From Branchiostoma floridae (lineage: Eukaryota > Chordata > Leptocardii > Amphioxiformes > Branchiostomatidae), in contig NC_049983.1 in assembly GCF_000003815.2 (NCBI RefSeq), forward strand, positions 19,075,694 through 19,139,693: a DNA stretch of 64,000 nt. Reading direction: 5' to 3'. Under the pieces are notes generated by a model that saw only the letters and a program-made list of their open reading frames with translations, ran no database searches and was not told where the DNA came from. The position numbers were made by a program, and so were the translations under genes. Of this stretch, positions 25,568 to 39,399 are shown one piece after another; position 1 is the stretch's first letter, and the number at the start of each line of letters is the position of its first letter.

Positions 25568-27978
25568 GCTGCAGGTCTGCCAGCTCAGCTGGATGCTACA
25601 AACTGGGCGGGGATAAAACGGCAATGCCTATCTCCTCACCTCCTCCTCTCACAACTCAGCACTTTGTTCCAATCCCACAAAACACGTCATCCATTTTCTC
25701 GCCTCCACTTGTCGGTCTCCATCACCCTGCTGAGAACACTTCACCCCCTCTTGACCCCGGGAGAATCCGTGCTCGTCTCGATGACACCCAGTCTTTCGTC
25801 ACTCCAACGGCTGAAGGCTGCTGCAACTGTTGTCAATCCACCGGGGAAGCGGAAAGGTCATGTGGCTGAAAACTTTGGACACGCCTCGGCACTCTGATTC
25901 CATGAAGGATTGTGCAAATCCTTGCCCTTTGAAGCCGTATACCGCAGAGGGAAGCAGGTAAGAGCAAATTAAAGCCTGCCTGCTAGGGTAGGAACTACAG
26001 CAACCACAGCCCTTCCACTCAGCCATTGCCGTATAAGCCGTGAACGTGCAGCAGGCCGGGTCGGAGATTAGCTATGCAACAGGTGAAGAGAAGGCAGTGG
26101 AAAAACAAGCGATGCCCTGCCAGGTGAAAATCCGGTCCACCCTGTGCTAACTGCCTGTTTACATGCTGCCCTCCTTCTGCATAAACAGGCATGGAAGCAA
26201 TCTTTACTGACTGGTAATGGAAACCAATCTCTGGAGAGACACAGGCTGATGAACAAGACCGTTTACGCTCATGAATCTTCACACTGACTTCCCACATTTA
26301 CATACATGCATCACAAAACGGCTCCGACACTTACTAAACACCAGCTCAGATGGCTGAGATCAACTCACAGCATCATTCGCAAACACTGCACAACAACGAC
26401 ACAAAAGAATACAGCCAAACTGTAGGCTGACGCCGTTGGAAGTCTCTTATATGAGCCTTAAAAATCCAAGCAATTATGCCAATTTGTCTTACACATAGCT
26501 GATGGGGATGATACCTGGCAGCTATCTCCCCAGGAATCATGGAGTGTGCTGCACTTAACACACAGTTCTACCCATTCATCACTGGGATAGACTGCTGGGA
26601 TGCACTCACCATTCAAATCTAATGCTGACTCCTGGTGCATGTAGACATTCACGTTCTGTTGTCTTCAACTTAGACAAATATGAAGTTTGCACATACATGT
26701 AAGGAGAATAGATTGTATAATATATATTAAGTGCACGCATCTGAAGTGTTACAAACCGCAAGATTTCCAATTCTGTTTTTGCCTCTTTTTAAAAAATAGT
26801 GAATGTTTTGCTACCAGGGTTCATATAACAGTGACATGCATATATTATGTAGATGTAAGTTTTCTGATGCAAAGAATGTAATGATCATCTTAACTTCTCT
26901 GACTGGTAACAGACAAATACGTGACTTTCTTTGCACATCCGTACATGTTAGACTGATTTCCATGGATGATTTTGTTAGGGCCGAGATATTCAAAATCAAG
27001 AATCATAATAAACGTCGCCTGTCACACACTGATTTTGTCCCAATCTTGCCTAACTACTGTACATACCATCCTACTGTTCATGTACGCAATAGTAACCATT
27101 TCATTATTTTCCTTGTGTCTTGTATAACACTGTACTTAATTCTGATCCCTTCATCATCAAGAAGCACTCTACAAATATAAATATGACATCATTTACCCTA
27201 GCATATAAACAACAACCCTGTTACTTGAATGTGCAATTACTCACATGAAAATAGCTTGCTACAAAATTTTCTGTAATTTCCCATTATGAACATGATGTAT
27301 GTCTACTAGGAAATTGCTGGTTAATTGCTCAATACGTTACCCCCTGCCCCCACAAATACTAACAAAGACGACGTAACTGGCCATGGCAGGAAACTAAAGA
27401 AGCCCCTAAGTGCTCTTTTAACATATACAGTTACTCCAGAAACGGTCCTTGGTTATACTAATTTCATAATACTCACTTGTACTTAACCTTAACTCGTAAT
27501 AAATAGACATCAATATGTCACAATATTTCTTCATTTACCAAACTGGACAGTTTAAAAGACTTTCAATTATATAAACATTAAGTTAAACATAAGAAAAGTA
27601 AACCCTTTAAAGCAATAACAAAATACAATAATCAATTAATTCTAATCCAACTTACAAATGTACATGCAACTTTACCCCAACTATCTCTAACCTACAAATT
27701 TTGGGTTTAAACTGTTACCTAGTCACTAACGACTAAGTAGAGAATACAGCAATTCAGTTACTGTAATAAGTAAATCAAGTGTGTGAAGAACACCTACCCC
27801 TAGATGGTTTACATAATCTAAATGTAGTGTAGGGTTAAGACCTTCATCAATCTAAGGTGTGATTAAATTGTTTCTCCCACTCAAAATTCCCTTTGAGGAG
27901 AACACAGAGCATATTGCACGAGAAATCAGTACCAATCACATAAACAATCACATTACAGTCGCAGCAGTCAAATCTCAC

Positions 27979-28020
27979 CTTAGAATAGAAGTCACCATCA
28001 AACAATAACGGGCCCATCAT
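27979..28020 (-). CDS. Weak candidate alternative first exon
   Basis: On the minus strand an ATG at 28020 opens 14 codons, MMGPLLFDGDFYSK, ending in phase 0 at a good donor (AAG followed by gtgaga). There is no AG acceptor shortly upstream, so if real it would be a first exon of a short isoform starting inside the giant intron. The phase fits the downstream exons. There is no promoter evidence, and an open 14-codon stretch is easily accidental. Confidence 0.18.
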
Positions 28021-28639
28021 TATTCAAGGTAAATTGAGTTTTCCAGAGACACTAGACAATTATGTGGCCATTAGGGTGCCTCTACTGGTCCTCCAATTAA
28101 TAACACAGTAACAGCATTTGTGGTAGGGAATAACAATACAGCCTGACCAAATCTGGCTTAGGGAAAAGACATGGTTGGAAAATAATGAATTTTGTCAAAC
28201 CTGAAATGCGCATATCCTCCCAGCAAAAATTGTGATAAAGGACACAGATTGCCATGGGATGTCTTTGAATCTGGTGAGCAATTTAGAGGTTCATGTGTAG
28301 GGCATGCAATCAACTATTTGGTACCTGCTGAAAATTGCAGAGTCTATACAGGGTGGCATGAAGAACAGCTTGAAACCCTTATCAAAATGCTACAAAACAT
28401 GGCTATGACTATATGAGTAACATGTAACATTTTTAAGTACTTGCAAACATGGATAAGGACAAAATACAACTGTTACACAATTTGTATAACGACATTGAAC
28501 AAATTTGAGGAAAGCAGAATCTAATGACCTACAGGGTGATGACGACTAGTTTAACTGAGCCGCTGTTTTGGGATCAATCAATGCTTTCTAGTCTCTCTGT
28601 TAGTAACAATTACAAGACACTGACACACTCTCTGCTCAA

Positions 28640-29460
28640 TCTAGGACAGGATTAACTGATTGAAGCCGTAAATTGCTTAACAGGTAGAGGTAGGATCGGG
28701 TCGAACGCTGGGAGATTACAACGGCTCTGCAAACGCGATCTATTCTCCTTGTTCCGATCCTGCGGGCAACAAAGATCAGAGGTCTGCAAGTCATCCGACA
28801 TCGGAAGAATACGCAGCGGTTCGGGCGCCCGAACCCCGTAACCTTAGGTTCCCGGCATCGCTGGCATCCATGCTTGTTGTCTTCCGGCCCGTTTACCCTG
28901 CTATTGATTCCCCATCGTCTGACCCATGATTTTCCAGCCCGTTTTTCTGAACTTCATTTCCGAAGGTTGATTAGTCTGTAGCAGCCGATGTAGGATCAAT
29001 TCCGCAAGACCTCTCGCCTCTAATAGCTCCGGTAAGGAATCGGGAGATTGGAAGCCGTACAATAACCTTCAAGCTACGCTTCATCTCTGCCGCCGGGAGA
29101 CCTCACCTTGCATTTGGATAAACAGTTTATTGGAGAGCCGGCGTGTGGATTCCCGTTTCCCTCTTCCAGGCAAGCAACTTGCTGGAAGATATGTGAGTTC
29201 AGCAGTGCAAAATAATCAATAAGCATTAAAGCACTCTGCCAGGCAGCATCACAATCACAGGGCACAAGCACAACTCGACAACAAAGGGAATACTTATGCA
29301 AAGTTTGGGATGAAAGTGGATACAGGACACCAAAAAACTGTGGAGAAACTGGTTCTTGATCAGCGGGAAAGACCTGGCAAACGGAGCGTCCTGGGGGATC
29401 CTACAAATGGCCGTTTTATGGGAGTCTGGGAGCCGCCGGGATGTGTTGCGCACCGAGTCA
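28640..29460. other. GC-rich island in the giant intron
   Basis: CpG-containing sequence, clearly richer in G+C than its surroundings. It includes a perfect 18-bp palindrome at 28818-28835 (GGTTCGGGC and its complement). On the minus strand it holds the candidate exon at 29107-29181 and an ATG in good context (AGCATGG at 28871) that opens 26 codons. It could be an internal promoter, an enhancer or undiscovered exons. None is proved. Confidence 0.4.
29107..29181 (-). CDS. Candidate 75-bp exon
   Basis: On the minus strand a good acceptor (CACATATCTTCCAG) and a good donor (CAAG followed by gtgagg) bound 75 bp that are open in phase 0. It reads QVACLEEGNGNPHAG and SPINCLSKCK. Length, phase and position would let it be spliced in frame between the exons at 45.7 and 8.4 kb. 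The predicted peptide is not coiled coil, is cysteine-containing and is not recognised. It lies in the GC-rich island, which adds weight. Confidence 0.3.
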
Positions 29461-32400
29461 GAAAAATGAAATAGCTCGGTGATGCCTCCTAAATTTAAAG
29501 TTCAATTATGCAAAGTAGATTGGATCCATAGGGATGACAGATATCTATCTATGGGCATACCCACAAGCTAGCGGGTAGCCCAAGAGAAGGGGGTATGGAT
29601 TTTAATCTCCAGCCAAATTCCTAAACATGACCTGATGCACATTGCAAATGAGCAGTTCCCATCCCAATCAATATGCCAGGGCTCGCGGGATCACATTTAC
29701 CGTGGTGGAAATGGGCTCGCCCGTACCTCACATTTATATAGTTGACACTCTGACAAACCCCCAAGCATGCCCCCCTCCTATAAGCCACCAGACTAAACTG
29801 TTATGGAAACATTTGTGTGTGAAGTTCAATAAGCCATGTTTATACACATTTGTTACTCTGTGTCATACAATAGCACTCAGTAACTTCAGGAAAATAGTCA
29901 AATAATTGGGAGTTAAAGGACTGTTACTGTTATCAAGACGATGGAGGATTGCATCCTATTACTTCTGTTAATCATGTCTCATTTTAAGTTGTCTACTACA
30001 CATATCAGCAATGCATCACAAAGGCTGTGCATAGCCAGGGATGATGCCAAGCTTTGTGCACGAATAGAATTATGCTCCAAAGTAGGTCACTGACTCTTTT
30101 AGACGGTATTCTATACGCTAATTTGACTTCCATGAGTGACACAGGTTGGTTCAGGTATATTGTAAGCCCTGACACTTGGAAATTTAAAGGGTCAAGTCTC
30201 TAAAGTTTAAGTTTTTAAGTCTCAAAATGGAGTCTTAATTTTTAGCTAGTACTTAATTTTGAACATCATGAATCAACAAATGCTATTAAGCTATCATAGT
30301 GAATAGTTTGTTCGATGAAGGATTATCATAAAGAATAATAAAAGCAAAATATGGCTAGATCAGAGAACTATAAAAATGTCTATTTGATATACATCTAATC
30401 TATAGACAGGTGTACGACATTTTTCTAGACATCGATATCTCTTTCACCACAACAGCTCAGGGGGACTGGGTTTCAAAAACGTCTCAAGTGATTTCATGCC
30501 TTTGACGTCAGCAAGCCTTCCATTTTATTGGTCAAGACTCCTTGGTCAAGATAAAAAAGATGAGTTACAGCATGACTGCATCTATAGTACATTGTGTATG
30601 CATCCAATTTGTTGAACCGCCCCTGGACCATTGTTTATTTTTCACTGAAGTATATATACATGCGTACGTAAGGCATTTTTTCCTTCAAAGTTGCTTTCTC
30701 CCTACATCAAAAGCTACTAATGATGAAGCATACACAAGAAATAATATTTGCTTTGCCAAACTTGTAATTGTATGACTGTGGGAGCCTGCATTTACACGAC
30801 TTTAGAAGGTTATGTCAATATGTATAAGATTATCTTGGTTTCAAATATTATGACAACAGCAATTTGTCTGCTTTTCATAAAATTAATGGCGTCAAATACA
30901 TCCAGGACACGTTTCATGGCCGTTTCTGCCAGGAGTACGGAAGTATTTTACAGAAACAACTTCTGCACTACTAGTGCAGTAATAAAAGTGTCCTTTATTT
31001 AAGAGCACTTCAAGTCATAAGGACCAGTGACTATTCCAAATGACTGCAGGCCCCAAATATGGAAACCCTGACAAATCCCATAATCTTGCCAATAAAGCCA
31101 TCCTGTTCCAACCCAATAAAAATAATGATCCCTCAGTATATTACACTGTCTCTAATAATCCCTTGGGGAATATTAGGTAATACAGTGGGGGGAACAATTA
31201 CAATGGCACAGAAAGAAGCTTGTAATACAACTTGTTTGATCCATTTTTTTTCAATTTCTATTTAATTGGGCCCTGCAGTTGTCTTGCACAGCAAATGTCG
31301 GCAAAGTCCAGAGAAATTAAAGCCATTGAAAGCTTTTGAAAACAGTAACTGCACTTAGTATACAAGATTTGCTTGGTAATCAAAATAGAATGCTGCTTGA
31401 AGGCAATGTTCAGTTTTTGATTGATGAAACACAATTATTACAATTCTCACAAATTGCACACTAATGTAAATATTTTACTGATAATTTGGCTGGCAGATTT
31501 AGCATTCAGTGAATATTGACTAAATAGTATTCTCCATCACTTAGAGAGTGATACAAGTGCTAACGTTAAGTCATAAAAAGTATCAAACACCAAAAATTAA
31601 AAGCAACGGATGGAATATACTTTTGACCTTAAGTTTGATGCAAATGTACACAATTATAGCTGGAATATATTTTTTGTAGACTGACAGCATTCTGGGATCT
31701 TACCAACTGTTCACCGATACAAATCAGCAATACTTGCAGAGAAAGGAAAGTTGGCATTTGCACTCACCAAATGTACTTCGGAACCACTACAGATTCCCTA
31801 ACACAGTGAAGATCACCAGTTACCTAATTTGGAACTGGCAATTTTCCAACTCTGGCATGGAGAAAGTTCTAAGCACTCTACGCATGACCTAAACATTCTC
31901 ACATCAAACATGTTTTGCTTTTTTCCCGAGGTAACAAACTGTGAGAGGAATCAATCATACAAACTTTGGCCTTCAGCATATTAGCTGTGGGTGCAACCTT
32001 CCACCAGGCAGTTTGTACGTCGGTGTGGGTCATTCTAAGGAACATAAACTCCCACTGTCGAGGGTGTGCTCATCCCTCCTTGTAGAGTTTATGAAAAATA
32101 ACACAGAAAGAAGGGGCCACCAAGTGCAAACGACCAATATTATAGAGGAACAGAATGGCTATCAATACACAATGAAGATGACTGCTTTTGATCACATTGG
32201 AGAAACTTACAGTTCCTTTCTGTCAATTCCCTTACAACTGTTTGGTTGAACACTAATTGATCTGATTTTTTTCCCTTACCTGGTTCGCTGTTCCAATACA
32301 TTGTATGTTCTCTGCATTGGGATCTTAGAAATGATTACCCCGGTACTAGTAATAGCTTTTTTAAAATTAACAATAGAACTAATGGCTCACAGCATACCAG

Positions 32401-32790
32401 TAAATGTACTACAGCACCTACATTTTGAACCACTAGCCTGCGCCTCTGGGAGTCTAACTGGATACCGAACTCCAAATGTATCCCGAGGCATTCAGCACAG
32501 ATCTAGAAGAGGGATCACTGAACACAAGACCAAGGCACCTTAGCCTGCTGTATGGGCGGTGGTGGCCAGAAAAAATAGGTTTATGAATTCCAACTCATGT
32601 ATATTGCTGAGTGGCCTGTCAGCTTATAGCTATCCTTATCTAACTTCTGCAGCAGTTACAGGTAATCTAAGTAAAAAAAAGACTTACTTTTTCTACTAAA
32701 CGGAATGCTATATCTAAAGCTACATGTACTCCAAGTAGATGTTATGCTAAATAGAATGTTATGTCTAATGCTACTTTCCAAGCGGAGGTT

Positions 32791-33252
32791 AGGTTCTGAC
32801 TTGTTCTTTCTCATTTTACAATAGACGGTTTTGTTGGGCTTTTAATTACATATTAGGTTTTGTACTGTCTGTATCAGGTTCGAACTGTTCCCTTTCTGTC
32901 AACCAGCCAGAAAGAAAATCTGACAGATTAGAAAGCCAAACAAAAATGCCCAGTAAGATGTCAAGACCAAGCCGGAATAATTCAAAGCCGCTTAAAGTTT
33001 TTTAGCTATAGGCTTGGCATTAGGTTCTGACTTGTTCTTTCTCATTTTACAATAGACGGTTTTGTTGGGCTTTTAATTACATATTAGGTTTTGTACTGTC
33101 TGTATCAGGTTCGAACTGTTCCCTTTCTGTCAACCAGCCAGAAAGAAAATCTGACAGATTAGAAAGCCAAACAAAAATGCCCAGTAAGATGTCAAGACCA
33201 AGCCGGAATAATTCAAAGCCGCTTAAAGTTTTTTAGCTATAGGCTTGGCATT
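32791..33252. repeat. Perfect tandem duplication, 231-bp unit
   Basis: The block from AGGTTCTGACTTG at 32791 repeats from 33022 with no difference that I can see over the unit. It is either a very recent duplication or an assembly artefact. No coding frame. Each unit also contains short inverted pieces (TTTTGTTGGGC against GCCAAACAAAAATG). Confidence 0.92.
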
Positions 33253-33478
33253 AACTATGATCCGTAACCTGCATACAGTGCAGATTTGATGCTACTTTGA
33301 GACCTGAAAAGTTATGCACATTGTAGTAAACACCTCTTTCTCTGTGTCATTGCACTCAAGTCATGTCTACAACTAACCATGACCTGCGTAATACAGATTT
33401 GATGCTATTTCAAGACGTTATGCACATTGCAGTAACACACCTCTTTCTCAATGTAATTACACTCAAGTCATGTCCAGA
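33253..33478. repeat. Imperfect tandem duplication, about 115-bp unit
   Basis: AACTATGATCCGTAACCTGC, CAGATTTGATGCTA, GTTATGCACATTG and ACTCAAGTCATGTC recur in the same order in a second, diverged copy. It directly abuts the perfect 231-bp duplication. Confidence 0.78.
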
Positions 33479-34379
33479 ATCCAAGACTTGCACTCAGTCT
33501 GAGAAACCACAGTAATTTGCATTTACCTGCTCTTCGATGGTCAACGGGTGCACTGAATATTCCACGTACATGTAGCTGGTGTCTGTGATATTTGGAGTTT
33601 CTGCATGAGTTCCCACACATATCAGACTTGATGAAACCTGTCACCCAGGGGTAATAACTGTATACATGAGACGCATGGGAATTAGTAAATGTGTAAACCT
33701 CTTAGCTCAAACCCTCTCCCTACCAAACCTTGTGCACAACAAGTGCCTTTCTTTTGTTTGGTTTCTTATAATGATACTTTGTGTCAGTCTACATCTGGTG
33801 TAGGTACAATGTATAAGATGTGGTAACTTGAATATTAAACGATAATCTATCTAAAGAAATACTAGAAGTGGGAATACAATGATGACAGAATTTTGATAAG
33901 TAAGACCCAGTAAAGTATTTCAACCTAGAGATTAAGTACAAAAATACCTAAAAGGGAGTTGGCACCACATGCATCTAGAATTACAATATACAGGCAGTTA
34001 AATTGTTGGTGACTGCTTTAAGTTATGTATCATATTACATTTTGTATCTAAAATCATAACCTTCCATAAAAATATACATTGGGATCAGTACAGTATGTAC
34101 GGGAAGATTTATCAGTGAACAGTAGGTGATACTGAGAATTTTAATGAGACAAGTAACTTTTCCTCAAGCAAGCTGTAAGATCTCTCATATTTCAAACCAG
34201 AAAAGGGTTACTGTGAAAATGCTATGTCAATGAATTCATTAAATTGTCTAAATACACAATTTAAAAGTGAAGTATTGTACATTCCTCTATTTTCATGGGG
34301 ATTTGCATGTAATTCTGTGGCACAAGGGAAAGGAGGTTTTCATTAAGACCCTTTATTCACAAAAAAAAGACTAGCTGCC

Positions 34380-34700
34380 ATGTGGAATTGGTACCAGTTA
34401 GTATTGCTGTGAGGAAGCAAAGTGACAGGTGCAACTGAAACGTTGGCTGTAATTTTATGTCTTGATTGTAAGTAAAGAGCCTTGTAATCGAGTGATTCTC
34501 CAAACTGATGAAATTATTATCTCCATGAAAAATGGAGGTATAGTTTTTGGTGTATCCTGTCTGTCTGTCTGTCTGTTTGTGTTTACGGATATTTGTGGCT
34601 CTAGAACCTCTGCATGTATTACGATATTTGGTATGTGGGTAGGTGTTGGGAAAATGAAGGTCAAAGTCAATTTTAGGCCCCTGGTATGTGACCTTGGCAC
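34380..34700 (+). mobile_element. Dispersed repeat with decayed hammerhead-family tail
   Basis: CTGTGAGGAAGC, then ACTGAAACGTTGGCTG, and the tail CTCCAAACTGATGAAATTATT resemble the end of the foldback family at 6.9 kb. A second repeat follows, starting ATGGAGGTATAG and containing a (CTGT)n run at 34559-34575. The core is too decayed to call a ribozyme. Confidence 0.35.
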
Positions 34701-35160
34701 TGAAGTGAACAAATTTTTCAGTAATAAGAAGGTAAGATCCAAAGAACCACATCTATTGCAAGATCCATTTGTAATAGTTAAATTGTAGCAGGTATCCTCC
34801 ACTGCACACATGACAAATTTCTAAAAATCTGTCAATGACAATTAACGATTTAGTCCAAAGGCAAGATCGTTGCTACTGACAAAGGGCTAGGAATAAGTCA
34901 ATACCATAGAGACTTAGGTGTCGCAATTGGACATATAATCATTGGACTAAAAGCATGTGTGAGGTTTAACATACACCTATCTACCTCTACAATCAATACT
35001 CATAATCAATATACCTGGATTGTGGCCGGACTGAATGATGTTATAAGCTGGGTCTCCTTCTTAGATCACGATAGAGTTATATTTGGAGACATGCAGTATT
35101 GTGCACTGTAAGCACGTCTAACCCCCACAGGATGGGGAACAACAGACGTTAAACCGGAGA

Positions 35161-35396
35161 GTGAGTGAGTGAGTGAGTGAGTGAGTGAGTGAGTGAGTGA
35201 GTGAGTGAGTGAGTGAGTGAGTGAGTGAGTGAGTGAGTGAGTGAGTGAGTGAGTGAGTGAGTGAGTGAGTGAGTGAGTTAGTGAGTGAGTGAGTGAGTGA
35301 GTGAGTGAGAGGGTGGGTGAGTGGGTGGGTGGGTGAGTGAGTGAGTGAGTGAGTGAGTGAGTGAGTGAGTGAGTGAGTGAGTGAGTGAGTGAGTGA
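35161..35396. repeat. (GTGA)n microsatellite
   Basis: About 236 bp of GTGA tetranucleotides with a GGGT-variant patch at 35310-35335. It follows a short ACGTTAAACCGGAGA tail. Read on the minus strand, every frame is an artefactual LTHS repeat of up to about 100 residues. It is not a gene. Confidence 0.97.
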
Positions 35397-36847
35397 AATC
35401 AGGAGACAACAGACAACGAAATGGATATACATTGTATACATAAATTATCCATGTGTGAGTGAATGACATTTAATCACACATATGCAATGTATTATAACAA
35501 AAATTACTGAGTCACAAATTGTCATGGGCAAATAAATCCATTTGCTTTTGCTTTTGATAACCTTGACAGAGCAGTTTATTTTTACTATCCTGAAAAAAAC
35601 CCTGCTTTTTCGTTAATCGATCTTCACCATCACCCATCAATCTACACATGTTTAGGAGTTCCAATCCTGTCTGCTTTTTTCTGTCATATTGAAGTGACAT
35701 CAAGTCACAAAAATGATATAGCTCTGAAGGAATTTTAAGTGTCATAGGAGGCCTTTCAGAGAATGAAAGCAATTTATGGTGTTGTCAAAAGGGGCTACAC
35801 AAAAGCACTCTGTTACAAGCTATCCCACTGGGAAGGTGCCACACCCAACCCTGGAGGAACAGCCCATCACTATGGGCATACCTGATGGCACACTTCCAGT
35901 TTAAGCACCGTCACTAAGACCTTACAATCCTAGACCTGAGCTCAGAGGCGTCACAAGTGCAATTATAGCTTATCCAGGGATTTACTACGCTGCAAAATTC
36001 ATCATATCAGTAAAAATCTTTTCGCTATCAGTGTTGTACACCCCGTTTCCCTCTTCCGATAAACCAATAAATGCATACTACAGGGGAATGTGTCAGCTGT
36101 CAGTCGGTACACCTTGCATGCAATACATGTAGTACATATTGTTCTCAACTTGCAGTTTGGGTTTCATTCATTTACCAATCAGATTGCAGGTGGTCAACCA
36201 TAAAAAGTCGTCATAAAATCAAAAAGCAGCATTCAGGGCCAATGTAAAATGACCATATAAAAATCAGGATCAAAATGGTACAGGAATATTATGTGTATTA
36301 GATAGCAACTGTGTGCTACATTGTATAATGCTGCTAATAGGTATGTTCTCCTAGGATTGGAGGCAAAATTAGACTGTCTGATGTAAGAGCAAATGGTCCA
36401 TTTAAAAGCTCTTAAAAGAATTCCCCAGGTATCTATATCAACACAAACAGAGGACTTTAAATCTAGCAGCAATTAGAAGTCCATATGGGGACTGTTCCAT
36501 TAGATTGTAATACGTCAAAGCTCCCGGAAATAGAGTAATGCAGAAGTTATTCGAGGACATTATATAGATTTGATAATACTTCTTAATTATGTGGTTAGTT
36601 GTAGACTGGGGAATACCTTTACAAGGATTATTGTCCGATGATTACTTGGTCTCCAAGCCGTAGAAAAACTAGTCATATGGATTGAAGCCAGATCATTCTC
36701 CCAAAGCGCAACTTGATTAGATCGCATATTATGTAATACCTGGTCTGGGATAATGGTCAATATGGGCGTTCCAGACCAGTCTGAATTTCACAGCACCGCA
36801 CAGGTTCGGCAGTGGTTTTGCAGTGTATAATTGCATCTTCCTAGACA

Positions 36848-37218
36848 GGGTACCATCTGGATAGTAGTTTGCTCCGATATTTATCATACACTATATATAC
36901 AGTCGCTTCTCTGCTATTCCGTCTGGGAACCTTGACATATCTAATGTCTGGAGTCGTCCAAATTTTGGACGCGGACGCTGATTGGTACAAACGAGCAAAT
37001 TAAGGAATGAGTTCAAGCGCTTGTTCGAACAGGTGTTCCAACACCCAAAACGCCTCCGCCCAATTGTGGGAGGGGCTGTTGTCATCGTACTAGCGCTCTA
37101 CAGCCCATTCCTTAATTTGCTTATTAACTGACGTCACCACCAAAAGGTTTGAATGTGCAGTTCTCCAGATGGGTACCAAAAGTGAACATAGGTGCAAACT
37201 ACTATCCGGATGGTACCC
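36848..37218. mobile_element. 371-bp MITE with nested inverted repeats
   Basis: Ends GGGTACCATCTGGATAGTAG and its complement form 25-bp terminal inverted repeats with one mismatch. An inner pair (CAAATTAAGGAATG and CATTCCTTAATTTG) sits inside. There is no open frame. The flanking target duplication is unclear, so the superfamily is undecided. Confidence 0.72.
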
Positions 37219-38097
37219 AGGCTATGGTCTTCCATCGAAAATTATTTTTAAAATGCACTTTGCCTGAATAGCCTGTGCTACTGTTGAAAATTCAAATACA
37301 GGGTTTGGAAATTGGAATCCATGGTGTCACAATTTTTGTTCGAGATTACCAAATTTTCTCACCTCCTGGCACTGTTATGTTCAAGAGAGAAGGCATTAAG
37401 GATTCCTCTGCCTCTAGGAAAAGCCTGGATTCATCACATGGTGTCTTATACATACCCTGTAGCCAGCCTGGACCTTGTGTTGTTACAGAGGCACCGGTAT
37501 CATTAAAATAGAGAGGATATCTGGCCATTTATGAGTCCTAAAACAAGCTTTAGTATCCATTTCCTCAATAGAGAACAATCAAATTTTCTGCACGGATGGG
37601 AAAGATGATTTACGGGGGCTACAGACAGTGCACCATGGCAAACAGGGAGGATATCACGCACACGGATCTCGGTCGAGAATGAGTCCGTGACATTTGCACT
37701 CCAGCCAATTCTGTGTAGAAAATAACCTATACATCATACAGAAACCATAAAGGAAAGCCTCCCTAAAGCCGAGATGCTGATATTATGGGTGTAATAACAG
37801 TCTGCAAATCTAGGACACCAGTGCAGTGGATGATGTATATGGCGGCTATATATGTGCTGCTGTTGGAAAGCAATGCTGCACTTGGCTGAACCTCTCCTTG
37901 GTAATGCCCCGAAAAATTTTGTCAGATCAAGCCCTGACAAACGGTGTCCATTATCGCTGGCATATTTGATGACTTTCTGATCCCTGCATTTTCTTCAGTA
38001 GGATACAGCTCACTTTAAGATATTGCATATCTTTTCACGCTTGAGCTTAGGTGACCATAACCTCATACCTGCTTCGACTATGTTTCCGATATGAGAC

Positions 38098-38142
38098 GAA
38101 TCAAAATGGCCCACTGGCTTTGAATCAAAATGGCCCACTGGC
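38098..38142. repeat. 23-bp tandem duplication
   Basis: GAATCAAAATGGCCCACTGG occurs twice in direct succession. Confidence 0.85.
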
Positions 38143-39399
38143 AGAGCAGCTCCTGTCTGCCTTCTCCAGATAAAGTGTGACTACAGACAGACTGTCTCAG
38201 CCTTCCTTAGGACACAATAAGATCAACAAAACTTCATTACCTCTGGTATTATGGTGTCTGCTTTGGAGCATGGGTTTGAGCGCACAAAAAAGCCCCACAT
38301 AAGCTTCTCAAGCTGGAAATTAGAAATGGACAAAGACAAGGGACTTTCTGATACCCTGGCAACTCGTCCATGTATGATATCAAGTATTTCTGGTGTCACC
38401 TTGTGCTTACACAGAATATTGAAGACTGCAAGTTTTGTATTCATCTAAATAGCCAGTATCACCCTTCACTGTAAAATCCCTTGATAACAGATACTACATG
38501 TACACACATATATGTACCAGGTAACAAAAAGGCTTCAATTCAACTCTGTAGAATTTGAAAGATGTCTTTGCAGAGTTTTAGGAGGGACATAACTTTGGAG
38601 ATGCTGCAACAGCTGCACCCATAAATGTAAGAGACTCTCACATTTCATAAATAAACTTTGATATTAAAGGCAGAGATTGAAACAATAGAGCTACTTACAT
38701 GTAGTGCTAAGTTCTTGATATATCAAAAGGTTTGACACTCCAAGGGGACAATGACTGCATGTAGTCCTTCACAATGACTCTGTAATACGACCAATTTTGG
38801 TGGCCCCTTAGATATTTCTTCCCATGGACGCAAGCATTAAAAAACCTGTCTGAACAGACCAGACACTAGTGGTTGCCTGAGTGGTCTTCTTGGGTAGGTT
38901 TGACAACAAGTGGACACAAATTTTCTTGCTTTTTACATTAAGTTTGGAAGAAAAATATTGAACATCTACAATTTAAACTGGTTGGGTTTAAACAGCTTCT
39001 ACTGCTTTGTACTGGCCATGGTGCTGAAATCAATGTAAGGAGGACAGAAAGTTCCTACAGAACTTTTGATAAATATACCTACTCAGTACATAAGAAATAT
39101 ATATTGGATGATGACTTAAAGATACTTTTGACTACACTTCTTTTCAATAATAATCATTGATGATAAATGACTGACTGATTTTAATAATCTTTGAGGGACT
39201 TAACTTCCACTATATTGCTCCAAATCTGTCTGCTTATAATCCGGATGAAATCCAGAAATATTTGTTTTCTGCTATGAAATGATTGAACTGATTTGAATTT
39301 TAACAACCACAGGGCATTTCAAAGTGTCATCTAATTGCTTTCACGCCACATACAGAAGACGTGTTCACAAAATTAGAAGCTGAAGTGGGAAGAAGCAGC

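Noticed and set aside
31768-31797. 30-bp phase-0 frame (GICSGSEVHL) with GTGAGT donor
   Set aside because: Too short, not coil-like, and only moderate splice signals.
32273-32316. 44-bp minus-strand segment ending CAG/gtaagg
   Set aside because: The length is not a multiple of three, and the acceptor is weak.
33527-33600. Minus-strand frame reading TDTSYMYVEYSVHPLTIEEQ before a donor
   Set aside because: The length is 74 bp, so the phase does not fit its neighbours, and the acceptor is poor.
35118-35469. 107-residue and 63-residue LTHS-repeat open frames on the minus strand
   Set aside because: Translation of a GTGA microsatellite.
37363-37413. 51-bp minus-strand frame (AEESLMPSLLNITVPG) with good acceptor and donor
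   Set aside because: Phase 1 at both ends, unlike every supported exon. No partner exon was found.
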